This document shows, one piece after another, positions 24,815-33,064 of a DNA stretch of 64,000 bases. The stretch is from the NCBI RefSeq assembly GCF_015354735.1, contig NZ_JACEFJ010000004.1, forward strand, positions 296,863 to 360,862, read 5' to 3'. Numbering within the stretch: the first letter of the stretch is position 1; every line of letters starts with the position of its first letter. This stretch comes from Pararhodonellum marinum. GTDB taxonomy: Bacteria; Bacteroidota; Bacteroidia; Cytophagales; Cyclobacteriaceae. The notes under the pieces were generated by a model that ran no database searches, had not been told where the DNA came from, and was given only the letters and a program-made list of their open reading frames with translations. The translations under genes were made by a program, and so were the position numbers.

Positions 24815-26884
24815 ATGGGCGATTTTTTGAACCTGGACAATGGTTTTTTGGATCAATTGAACCGCAAGATTGAAGAGAATTTTGCAAGGGAAGAGTTTGG
24901 GGTGTCTGAGCTAGCAGAGGCCATGAACATGAGCAGATCCAATCTGCTAAGAAAAGTCAAAAAGGCTACCAACCTTTCCGTCAGTCAGCTGATCAATCAG
25001 ACCCGATTGCAACGCGGGATGGAATTGTTGAGGACTACTTCCCTGAACGTATCAGAAGTATCCCATCAGGTAGGATTCAACAGCACTTCTTATTTTATCA
25101 AATGCTTCAGGGAGCATTTCGGGTACCCTCCCGGGGAGGTAGGGAAAAGACCCTTGGAAGAGGCATTTACTCCAATACCTGAGCCTGATAAAGAAACTGA
25201 AAAACGAAGCCCTGCGCTGCTGATTTCCCTGGCTGTGCTTCTATTGGCATTGGCGGGATTGGCCACCTGGCTTTGGCCCGCTGCCGGTGAAAAACCTATA
25301 GAATCCGAAAAATCAATTTTGGTCTTGCCTTTCAAAAATGACAGTTCCGATTCCAGCAATGTCTATCTGATCAATGGCCTGATGGAAGCCACTCTCAACA
25401 ATCTTCAGAAAATAAAAAACCTAAGAGTACTCAGCCGGACTTCGGCCGAAAAGTACAGAAACAGCAGCAAGTCCATCCCTGAAATTGCAGAAGAGCTCAA
25501 TGTCAATTACCTGGTAGAGGGCAGTGGGCAGAAAATGGGTGACAAGATCGTCCTCAACATCCAACTGGTAGATGGTTCTACGGATAGACACCTTTGGAGC
25601 AAGCAGTACCGAAGGGAGGCGGGGGATATTTTTACTTTGCAACAGGAAATTTCCAAGGACATCGTGGCAGAGATCCAGGTTTTTATTTCCCCAGAAGAAA
25701 AGCAACGGATAGAAAAAATCCCCACAAATAATCCTGAAGCTTACGATTTATTCCTACAGGGAGTTGGTCTCTTGATTTCCGGAAATGACACCAATCTTGA
25801 AAAGTCATTGGAGTATTTCCAGCAAGCCATTGATTTGGATCCCACCTTTGCACATGCCTATGCCTGCAGCGCAATGGCTTATTACTTCTTGGATTATTTC
25901 AGAACAGACAAGCAGTACCTGGATGAGCTCGGAAGCAGTTCGGACAAAGCCATTTTGTATGATCCGAAACTAGGAGAAAGTCTCACGGCCAAGGCCATGT
26001 ATTACATGCACAAAAAGGAATATACGGAAGCATTGCCTTATTTGGAAAAAGGATTGGAGTACAATCCAAACTCCACTCAGATCCTGGGTTTGTTGGCAGA
26101 CTATTACAATAACTACATGCCCAATACAGGTAAATACCTAGAGTATGCCTTAAAAGGGCTGCGTCTGGATGCGGGATCTGAAGATTCGGTATCGGCAAGC
26201 TATTTTTACCTCAGGCTCGGCAATGCTTTGGTTCAGGCGGGGTTTGTTGACAAATCTCTGGAGTATCTCGACAAATCCCTGGAGGTCAATCCTGCCAACC
26301 TGTTCTCCCATTATGTACGTGCCTTTGTCCTTCATGCCCATGACAAGGACCTGCGCAAGACACGGGAACTTTTAAAAGTGGAATTTGAAAAGGACACCAA
26401 CAGGTTTGACATTTTGCAGGATCTGGGTAAAGTCAGCTATTACCTAAGAGAATATGAGGATGCATACCAATATTACGAAAGATTCATCCGGCTTAGGGAG
26501 AGGCTGGGGTTGGATGTCTACACCCATGAGCACATGATCATAGGGATCGTTTATGATAAAGTGGGGCAGGAACAAAAAGGAAAAGAATTTATCGAAAGTT
26601 ACAGGGAATTCTTTAAAGACAACCAAACCGTTTACCGGGATCTTGCCCTTGGCATGTATCATTTTTACAAAGGGGAGGAAGCCAAAGGGATGGATTACCT
26701 CAGGCAGTTTTCGAAGGAAGACAACATCCAATTTTGGGTTATTCTTTTCCTGCCAATGGATCCAATCCTGGACAACATCAAAGGTAATCCCGAGTTCAAA
26801 GAAATCATGGACGAAATAGAATCCAGATTTTGGCGCAACAACCAAAAAATCAGGGAAAAGCTGGAAGAGGAGGGGATTTGGTGA
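24815..26884 (+). CDS. AraC-type HTH / transmembrane / TPR regulator
   Basis: 689 residues. The N-terminus is an AraC-type double helix-turn-helix (about residues 14-110; L-A-E-A-M-N-M-S-R-S-N-L-L-R-K-V first, Q-V-G-F-N-S-T-S-Y-F-I-K-C-F-R-E-H-F-G second). One membrane helix spans residues 134-154 and ends in ATWLW. Residues 165-290 form a TolB/FlgO-like domain (SILVLPFKNDSSDSSN, L-S-R-T-S-A-E-K-Y-R). Residues about 300-660 hold tetratricopeptide repeats (LEYFQQAIDLDPTFAHAYA, LPYLEKGLEYNPNSTQILG, and others). The DNA-binding domain would be cytoplasmic and the TPR part periplasmic: a one-component transmembrane regulator. The divergent ankyrin lipoprotein is its most likely target. Confidence 0.85.
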   Translation: MGDFLNLDNGFLDQLNRKIEENFAREEFGVSELAEAMNMSRSNLLRKVKKATNLSVSQLINQTRLQRGMELLRTTSLNVSEVSHQVGFNSTSYFIKCFREHFGYPPGEVGKRPLEEAFTPIPEPDKETEKRSPALLISLAVLLLALAGLATWLWPAAGEKPIESEKSILVLPFKNDSSDSSNVYLINGLMEATLNNLQKIKNLRVLSRTSAEKYRNSSKSIPEIAEELNVNYLVEGSGQKMGDKIVLNIQLVDGSTDRHLWSKQYRREAGDIFTLQQEISKDIVAEIQVFISPEEKQRIEKIPTNNPEAYDLFLQGVGLLISGNDTNLEKSLEYFQQAIDLDPTFAHAYACSAMAYYFLDYFRTDKQYLDELGSSSDKAILYDPKLGESLTAKAMYYMHKKEYTEALPYLEKGLEYNPNSTQILGLLADYYNNYMPNTGKYLEYALKGLRLDAGSEDSVSASYFYLRLGNALVQAGFVDKSLEYLDKSLEVNPANLFSHYVRAFVLHAHDKDLRKTRELLKVEFEKDTNRFDILQDLGKVSYYLREYEDAYQYYERFIRLRERLGLDVYTHEHMIIGIVYDKVGQEQKGKEFIESYREFFKDNQTVYRDLALGMYHFYKGEEAKGMDYLRQFSKEDNIQFWVILFLPMDPILDNIKGNPEFKEIMDEIESRFWRNNQKIREKLEEEGIW

Positions 26885-27003
26885 TATAGGTCAACACCTC
26901 AGAACATAATAATATAAGAAAGGATTAGTAAAAGGTTAATTCCGATTCCTTATATTTATTTTAAGAATTTTGTCCTTCAATGCTGGTATCCATTCAATTT
27001 TAG
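26885..27003. other. gap before RAYT remnant
   Basis: No gene is visible between the AraC-TPR stop and the start of the RAYT remnant. The stretch is AT-rich, with no clear hairpin or promoter match. Together with the remnant itself it forms a 519-bp non-genic gap ahead of the epimerase gene. Confidence 0.5.
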
Positions 27004-27235
27004 ATGAACAATAAATACAACCCAATAATCCACCATCGTAGGTCTATCCGATTAAAAGGTTACGATTATTCGCAGGCAGGTTTGTATTTTGTAACAATAT
27101 GTTGTCAGGACAGGGCCTGTTTTATGGCAACGCAATTATTATAAAATCATCATCCGCAATGAACAATCAAATCACCGCATTTCGAATTATATTAAAAACA
27201 ATCCCGCAAAATGGGATGACGATAAATTCTATTGA
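27004..27235 (+). pseudogene. decayed REP-associated tyrosine transposase (RAYT, Y1-type)
   Basis: ATG 27004 opens a frame reading H-H-R-R-S-I-R-L-K-G-Y-D-Y-S, then Q-A-G-L-Y-F-V-T-I-C-C-Q-D-R, the recognised N-terminus of RAYT-type transposases. A TAA at 27142-27144 cuts it short. Just after, in the +1 frame, the sequence reads I-I-R-N-E-Q-S-N-H-R-I-S-N-Y-I and N-N-P-A-K-W-D-D-D-K-F-Y up to TGA 27233-27235, which is the C-terminal block of the same family. The middle of a roughly 180-residue protein is missing, so a frameshift and a large internal deletion have destroyed the gene. Confidence 0.8.
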
Positions 27236-27403
27236 ATTGGAATGAAAAATTAGAAGAGACGCATTTCCATCGCATTATAAGTTACCTGATAAATCTTGAT
27301 CATTTTACTTCAATTTATAACATAAACCCTTCATCGGTCATTAAACATAGTGATCTAATATTTCTACCTTTATGACCATAAATTCATAATAAATAAACCC
27401 CCC

Positions 27404-28306
27404 ATGACCAAAAAACGAATATTCTTCACCGGAGGATCGGGAAAAGCAGGAAAGCATGTGATACCCTATTTGCTAGCCCAAGGTCACCGGGTGATGAATG
27501 TGGACCTGACTCCTTTGAATTACCCCGGTGTGGATAACCTGACGGCGGACATCACGGATTCCGGTCAGGTGTTCAATGCCATGAGTTCCTATGCCGGATT
27601 GGATGAGTTGGAAAGTGGGAATGGGGTGCCAAAATTTGATGCAGTGGTGCATTTTGCTGCCGTCCCCCGAATTCTGATCAAACCTGACCAGGAAACTTTT
27701 CGGGTCAATGCCATCGGCACTTACAATGTGATTGAAGCGGCGGTCAAACTTGGCATCAGGAAGATCATCATTGCTTCCTCGGAGACTACGTATGGGATCT
27801 GCTTTTCGGATGGCCCAACCGATCCCAAATCCCTGCCTTTGGAGGAGGACTATGATGTGGACCCCATGGATAGTTATGGATTGTCTAAGGTGGTCAATGA
27901 AAAAACTGCCCGTGCTTTTCAAAAAAGGTCAGGATTTGATATCTACGCCCTGCGTATTGGAAACGTGATCGAGCCGAACGAATATGCGGAACTGTTTCCC
28001 CACTATTTCAGAAACCCCGAAGTGCGTCGCAGAAACGCCTTCTGTTATATTGATGCCCGTGATTTGGGTCAAATCGTGGATCTGTGTCTGCAAAAAGACG
28101 GCCTTGGCTTTCAGATTTTCAATGCCGGAAACGATCACAACGGGGCCATTATCCCCAGCAAGGAATTGGCAGAAAGATTTTTTCCCGGCGTGCCCATCAC
28201 CCGTGAACTGGGGGAACATGAGGCTTTGTTTTCAAACCGTAAAATCCGTGATGTACTGGGATTTAAAGAGCAACACAATTGGAGGAAATATGTAGATGAA
28301 GGATGA
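27404..28306 (+). CDS. NAD(P)-dependent epimerase/dehydratase (extended SDR)
   Basis: 300 residues. The Rossmann nucleotide motif is T-G-G-S-G-K-A-G near the N-terminus, with D-I-T-D-S and a V-H-F-A-A core strand. The catalytic triad is S-S-E-T-T-Y-G (Ser/Thr side) and Y-G-L-S-K (Tyr and Lys of YxxxK). Sugar nucleotide epimerases and similar NAD enzymes have this layout; no close substrate assignment is possible because the C-terminal substrate domain is short. The ATG at 27404 sits 171 bp after the RAYT remnant. Confidence 0.85.
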   Translation: MTKKRIFFTGGSGKAGKHVIPYLLAQGHRVMNVDLTPLNYPGVDNLTADITDSGQVFNAMSSYAGLDELESGNGVPKFDAVVHFAAVPRILIKPDQETFRVNAIGTYNVIEAAVKLGIRKIIIASSETTYGICFSDGPTDPKSLPLEEDYDVDPMDSYGLSKVVNEKTARAFQKRSGFDIYALRIGNVIEPNEYAELFPHYFRNPEVRRRNAFCYIDARDLGQIVDLCLQKDGLGFQIFNAGNDHNGAIIPSKELAERFFPGVPITRELGEHEALFSNRKIRDVLGFKEQHNWRKYVDEG

Positions 28307-28363
28307 TTGACCGGATTGCCAAACCCAGTTAAATTTTTATTTTTAAAGAAATTATTTCGTCCC

Positions 28364-28720
28364 ATGAACGAAGACCTAATTGAATTCTTAGTCCTGAAAT
28401 ATGGTAAAAGGATTGACGGTGGACAACCACTTACTGACATCGACCATACAACCATTCAAAAGCAATTGAATCTGGTCGACAAAAATATTTCTAATATGGA
28501 TCTCATGAGTATTGTTTGGGCAATACTTGGAACGGTGTGGCTGATTTTAAGCCTCATTCCTTTAGCGGTAGACACCGTGGGATTACTCGAAATTTTTAAA
28601 GTAATATTGGGTTTTGTTTACATTTTTTTAGGTTATTATTCCCTCTACCGAGGCTCTGAACTTAAAAAGAAAAAAGTCATTCTTGAGACGATTTTGTTTG
28701 TTAATCAGCGAAATAGTTGA
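28364..28720 (+). CDS. small two-TM membrane protein, unknown function
   Basis: 118 residues from ATG 28364; an in-frame TTG at 28307 directly after the epimerase stop is a weaker start. A hydrophilic N-terminus (EDLIEFLVLKYGKRIDGG) precedes two hydrophobic helices (MSIVWAILGTVWLILSLIPLAV and IFKVILGFVYIFLGYYSLY). Function unknown. It follows the epimerase by 57 bp and is followed by a hairpin, so it may end that transcript. Confidence 0.5.
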   Translation: MNEDLIEFLVLKYGKRIDGGQPLTDIDHTTIQKQLNLVDKNISNMDLMSIVWAILGTVWLILSLIPLAVDTVGLLEIFKVILGFVYIFLGYYSLYRGSELKKKKVILETILFVNQRNS

Positions 28721-28830
28721 ACCCAGGATCATTTCATCCATTACCATTAAGATTTTTTCATTGAATCGTGCTTCCCTTCTTTAATCATTAGCAACTCCAT
28801 CAGCTCTGGTCAATAAAAATTCACGCACTA

Positions 28831-28862
28831 AAAGGGTTTGGTCTCTTAGGAAAGACCCCTTT
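28831..28862 (+). terminator. bulged hairpin downstream of 28364 gene
   Basis: AAAGGG (28831-28836) pairs with CCCTTT (28857-28862) and GTCT (28841-28844) with AGAC (28853-28856), giving a bulged stem about 110 bp past the stop codon of the small membrane protein. Followed by ATCTTATAA rather than a T run, so termination is moderate at best. Confidence 0.45.
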
Positions 28863-28981
28863 ATCTTATAAGAATATGCAGAATTTGTATAACAAATTTC
28901 ACAGTCAATTTATCAATTTTGTGTAAATGAAGAATTACTTTCAACACGTTTTGTGCTGTTTCACAATCAAACTATGCAAAA

Positions 28982-29191
28982 ATGAATAATTTGAAGATAA
29001 GGTTAAAAAGAAAAGCATTTAGAAGAAACGTAAAAATTTCAGAGACAGAAAATACGTTTATTAGGCCTTTCAGAGAGAGGCCGTGTATAGAGGATACCGG
29101 TCAGGAAAGTGTTGCTCGCATGAATCCTTATGATCTGTTTTCAAGTTATACAGCTGACATCATCAGGAAGGATGTTATTTTTACCCGTTAA
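28982..29191 (+). CDS. small hypothetical protein
   Basis: 69 residues, basic in its first 20 (N-L-K-I-R-L-K-R-K-A-F-R-R-N) and polar afterwards. No relative recognised. It is the only ORF in the 470-bp space between the small membrane protein and the GH1 gene; its TAA (29189-29191) directly abuts the stop codon of the convergent GH1 gene (29192). It may be a real small protein or a spurious frame; no signal peptide or membrane segment is present. Confidence 0.35.
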   Translation: MNNLKIRLKRKAFRRNVKISETENTFIRPFRERPCIEDTGQESVARMNPYDLFSSYTADIIRKDVIFTR

Positions 29192-30400
29192 TCATTGGTG
29201 AAGAAAGAGAAGCCCATAGCTTTCTTCCAACAAAATATCTTTCCATTCCTCAATCAATTTTTTATAGGCTACTCCGACCGGCATTATTTTTCGGTCAAGG
29301 TCATATAAGCCTAGTTCATTGACGATTCCCGCATCATTCCTTAAAGCAGAATCCCAATCCACCTGATGCAATAAACTATACCAGGTAAAACCTATGATGG
29401 GTACTCCATCTTGCTTGAGCATGTGCAGATTCGCCCACTGTTTCAAAAGCCACTCTTTGCTCGCCGGCATTTTGATATTTGTTTCGGTATGCATGATGGG
29501 TAATTTGTACCTTTTGTAGTATTGACTGGTCAAAACATAGTAACCAAATATTTCCCCGGAAGCTTGTGTGGATCCATCCGGATGGACCAGGTGTTCGTTG
29601 GTCACATAATAATCATTGCCCATGACACATCTTGCATTGACCTGGTTTTGTGCAAACCAATTGTACTCGCTTTTGGTCATGCCATTTTGCAGCAGGTATT
29701 CATACATGGTCACATTGATCGGAAAGCCATAGGTAAGGTCAAGTGACAGAAACCTTTTTTGATTGAGAAAACGGGCAAGGGGCAATGCTTTTGGTTCGAC
29801 TGCATGAAAATATTCTGTGGATTCACTTTGGATAAAGGTGGCTTCAGGCTGGATTTTCAAAATGGCATGCATGGCCATGACATTTGCTTTGGCCAGGTTT
29901 TTTAATGCGTTTACAAAAGCTTTGTCAGAACTCAGCCGCTCATTCCACCAGCCATACTGGGCAGAAAACATGGCTGTGATAAATATTTCATTGATCGGGG
30001 TATAAAACTGCAGGTAGGGAAATCTACTGGCAAAGGCTGTGGCATATTCAGCAAAATGATGAGGAAAATCTGGGTTTTGAAAATTTCCTAACCAATCCGG
30101 TACACCGAAATGACAAAGATCAACCAAGGGTGTGATATCAAGTTCTTTTAGGCGGTTAAAAGTCAAATCTGTAAACGACCAGTCAAATTTACCAGGTGCC
30201 AGATGTGTTTTATAATAGGGAGGTCCATAGCGTAAAAATTCTATCCCCATTTCTTTCACCAGCTCAAAATCTTTTTCCCAAAGGTCATAGTGACCCGTCT
30301 TTTCCATTTCGTCCACCCGCTTGGTGGTACCATCCGGCAACAAAATGTTCGGATAACTATTCTCAATTCCGGTGGCGAACATGAATTTATTTCCGAGCAT
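29192..30400 (-). CDS. GH1-type glycosidase (cytoplasmic)
   Basis: 402 residues with a GH1-like TIM barrel and no signal peptide. The acid/base glutamate is E138 in Y-T-P-I-N-E-I-F, and a candidate nucleophile is E306 in M-H-T-E-T-N-I. Other GH1 features are an R-Y-G-P-P-Y strand near residue 57 and N-D-Y-Y-V-T-N near 262 (the usual N-Y-Y region). It is shorter than classic beta-glucosidases (around 450 residues). It closes the minus-strand operon (15-bp gap to the GH1/RmlD gene) with UDP-galactopyranose mutase and a glycosyltransferase, so it may act on a galactofuranose-related product or precursor, inferred from context alone. Confidence 0.8.
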   Translation of the reverse strand: MLGNKFMFATGIENSYPNILLPDGTTKRVDEMEKTGHYDLWEKDFELVKEMGIEFLRYGPPYYKTHLAPGKFDWSFTDLTFNRLKELDITPLVDLCHFGVPDWLGNFQNPDFPHHFAEYATAFASRFPYLQFYTPINEIFITAMFSAQYGWWNERLSSDKAFVNALKNLAKANVMAMHAILKIQPEATFIQSESTEYFHAVEPKALPLARFLNQKRFLSLDLTYGFPINVTMYEYLLQNGMTKSEYNWFAQNQVNARCVMGNDYYVTNEHLVHPDGSTQASGEIFGYYVLTSQYYKRYKLPIMHTETNIKMPASKEWLLKQWANLHMLKQDGVPIIGFTWYSLLHQVDWDSALRNDAGIVNELGLYDLDRKIMPVGVAYKKLIEEWKDILLEESYGLLFLHQ

Positions 30401-30414
30401 GGTTTTCTGGATTA

Positions 30415-32556
30415 TCAGTAAATTTTTTCTTCAAAAAATCGATTCAATGCATTTTCTAATACGGGAAGTTGAACACCCTTTTCACTATGTAATACACTGT
30501 AGCGTGGCCGTTTTGCTTTCCATTTCATTTGTAATAGTTTTTTTGTCTGAAAGCTTTTCTCCTCCATTCCTCCCCGGAGAGCAATTTCACAAGCAAAATC
30601 TGCCCAAGTCAGACTACCTTGGTTACTCAAATGCCAAATACCCCTTTCTTCATCAATCAGTAAATTAAGCGCTGTATTGACCAAGTCGGGAACATAAGTT
30701 GGGGAAACAACCACATCACTCAAAACACAGAAGGGGTTGAGTAGATCCTGAGCCTGTAAAATGGAATGAGCAAAATTACGCTTGTCCCAAGGTCCAAAAA
30801 AAGCACTAGTTCTGATGATTAAGGCTTCTGGATGGTTAGTCAATACTAATTTCTCTCCAGAAACTTTGCTTTGCCCAAAAACATTTAAAGGATTTACGCT
30901 GTCTGTTTCGGCGTATGGATTTTTTTTGGAACCATTGAAAACAAGGTCCGAAGAAAAGGTCATAAACTGGATTCCAAATATTTTGCAAGCCTGCGAAAGC
31001 AACCCGGGAGCTGTGGCATTGACGGCAAAACATTTCTGGGCATCAGATTCAGCATCATCTACATTTACATATCCTGTGGCATTGATCACCGCCCATGGCT
31101 TATATTTTTCAAAAGCGTTTTGTATACTTTCCAAATCAAAAATATTCAGTTCACTTTTTGAAAATGCTACAAAGGGAATTTTTCTAAAATTGCAGATATT
31201 GATAAAAGCAGAGCCTAAAGTTCCAGCTTTTCCAATGATTAAAATAGGAGATTGATTAGGTGTCTCTTCAAGCCGCCCATCATTGTGCCACCACCCTTTT
31301 TGGTTCAAGAGCGGATGGTGATATTCATTGTTTTCAGTTAATGATTTGATTAATTTTACTACAGCGGTTGGGCGTAATTTATTATTCTGAATATCAAATA
31401 CGCCAGTTTCATAATGATGATTGCTTTTTGTGAGTAAAGAATTCCAATCATAAGCTCCCAAAAGCGACCATGCAGTAACGGCTTTTAAATTGACTCCCTG
31501 TTGGGACAATTGATTGGCTTCACCCCAAATTTCCTTAAACCACCTCATTTGTTCTTCACGGGTGCAACAAAGGTGTACTTCTGTAATGGCTATCGGTAAC
31601 TTGAATCGCTCCCAGGTTTCATTTACCAATGCTCTGAATCCTTCCACTTTCAGCTCAGCCATCCTCACCATCTCCGTATCCGCGTAGCAATGTTGTCCAT
31701 TGTCACCGTGTGTGTAAGCTGGATATTTTTCAAGATTTTCATCAAGGTATCTCTCAGAAGTGACATAATAGTTTAGTCCAATGATGTCAGGAACACAGGT
31801 GTTTTCCTGTAAAAAAACCAGCTCTTTTTCCTGAATACCCACGTACAAAAAATACTGCCAAAGTGGATGTTCTTGATCTACTTTTCCGCATAGTAAGTCA
31901 TAGGTAAGCCAACGCCTGTTGTTTTCAAAATCCGCCTGGTATTTCAGCAACGGCGTGCTATGGGTTTTGGCTAAATCTTCAGTTTGAATGAGTTTTGCAG
32001 ATGGATTTATTTTTCTGATTGCTTTCATAGCAAGCACAACGCCCTTTATCTGGTTGATAAGCATGGTTGCAAAACTTAAATCATCGGCAGCATGAGGATA
32101 CCAAAAACCATATAGTCCGCTAAATCTAGCAGTGGTCAGTGGTTCATTGATGGGTGTATAATATTCCAGGGCAGGAAATTTTGTAGCTACTTTACTGGCA
32201 TAGTCTGCAAGATAATACGGGAACTTTTCGTCTTGGAGATCGGTAAATGCAGGTCCGCTACCGTGATGCACCAAACCTGCGATTGGAACTATGTTGAGTT
32301 CTTTAATTTCATTTAATTGATTTTCTATCCAGTCCCAATTGATATCTTGTTCTTTGCTGGGTTGATGATGTTCCCATAAAATCGGATATCGAAGTGCCTT
32401 AATGCCTAATTGGGCAATAGATTTAACATCATCGGCCCTATCATAATGACCCGCTAGCGCCAATTGGTCAAGGTAGTTGTTTTGAATACGATTAATCGTA
32501 CACTCGATACCACCCCAAATTTCAGGTTTTTGAAAAGGGTATTGGTGTTCCATCAA
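30415..32556 (-). CDS. fusion of GH1-type domain and RmlD-type sugar nucleotide reductase
   Basis: 713 residues. Residues 1 to about 405 are a second GH1-like barrel: E138 in Y-T-P-I-N-E-P-L (the same position as in the neighbouring GH1) and E326 in P-I-A-I-T-E-V-H. From about residue 436 an RmlD/dTDP-4-dehydrorhamnose reductase-type SDR follows: I-I-G-K-A-G-T-L-G-S-A (442-448 glycines), N-A-T-G-Y-V-N-V-D-D-A-E-S-D, and F-S-S-D-L-V-F-N-G. The usual catalytic Y-x-x-x-K is F560-G-Q-S-K564: the tyrosine is a phenylalanine. The lysine remains. No signal peptide is present, so the enzyme is cytoplasmic. It is 15 bp upstream (in transcription) of the GH1 gene. Confidence 0.85.
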   Translation of the reverse strand: MMEHQYPFQKPEIWGGIECTINRIQNNYLDQLALAGHYDRADDVKSIAQLGIKALRYPILWEHHQPSKEQDINWDWIENQLNEIKELNIVPIAGLVHHGSGPAFTDLQDEKFPYYLADYASKVATKFPALEYYTPINEPLTTARFSGLYGFWYPHAADDLSFATMLINQIKGVVLAMKAIRKINPSAKLIQTEDLAKTHSTPLLKYQADFENNRRWLTYDLLCGKVDQEHPLWQYFLYVGIQEKELVFLQENTCVPDIIGLNYYVTSERYLDENLEKYPAYTHGDNGQHCYADTEMVRMAELKVEGFRALVNETWERFKLPIAITEVHLCCTREEQMRWFKEIWGEANQLSQQGVNLKAVTAWSLLGAYDWNSLLTKSNHHYETGVFDIQNNKLRPTAVVKLIKSLTENNEYHHPLLNQKGWWHNDGRLEETPNQSPILIIGKAGTLGSAFINICNFRKIPFVAFSKSELNIFDLESIQNAFEKYKPWAVINATGYVNVDDAESDAQKCFAVNATAPGLLSQACKIFGIQFMTFSSDLVFNGSKKNPYAETDSVNPLNVFGQSKVSGEKLVLTNHPEALIIRTSAFFGPWDKRNFAHSILQAQDLLNPFCVLSDVVVSPTYVPDLVNTALNLLIDEERGIWHLSNQGSLTWADFACEIALRGGMEEKSFQTKKLLQMKWKAKRPRYSVLHSEKGVQLPVLENALNRFFEEKIY

Positions 32557-32575
32557 AAACTTTTTTCGGTTGTTG

Positions 32576-33007
32576 TCATGCTACTATAATGTAGATCCAT
32601 ATTAAAGTGAATGCTATTGGCAACAAAATCGCTGAGGCATGCTCCAATATAAAATACTTTTGCCAAGCTGCGATCGGAGGCAGTAACTCTTCTCCATCTT
32701 CTTTCTCTTTTTCGTAATTAAGTCTAAGAGATTTTAAGTACATAATGCTTCCGATAATATCAATGGTGGATATAACGACCGTTAACAATGAAGCATATGG
32801 AAATATTGAGAATAATATTTCTTGCTGTCTTTGCATGAATTCAGATTCCGGGTTGCCGGTAATCAATATAGCATAACCACTGAAGAAAAATGACATCGCA
32901 ATGATTAACCAAATAACTCTTGCATTGATACCGTTATTAATGTATTCAATTTGGCCTCTTATAACTTTGTAAAAGTCAGAAGCAACTGGGGATTTATCAT
33001 TTGGCAT
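32576..33007 (-). CDS. small membrane protein in the glycan operon
   Basis: 143 residues with about three or four hydrophobic helices: VIWLIIAMSFFFSGYAIL, ILFSIFPYASLLTVVISTIDI, and a C-terminal LEHASAILLPIAFTLIWIYI. A Q-R-Q-Q-E-I-L-F-S-I-F-P-Y motif and a cytoplasmic-looking charged loop K-E-K-E-D-G-E-E-L occur between them. Function unknown; it may be a membrane subunit or chaperone for glycan assembly. The 19-bp gap to the fusion gene and 57-bp gap to glf place it in the operon. Confidence 0.55.
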   Translation of the reverse strand: MPNDKSPVASDFYKVIRGQIEYINNGINARVIWLIIAMSFFFSGYAILITGNPESEFMQRQQEILFSIFPYASLLTVVISTIDIIGSIMYLKSLRLNYEKEKEDGEELLPPIAAWQKYFILEHASAILLPIAFTLIWIYIIVA

Positions 33008-33064
33008 TTTCTTGGTGTTTAAAATTCGTTAGAAATTCTCTTTGCTTTATCCATTATCTATGGC

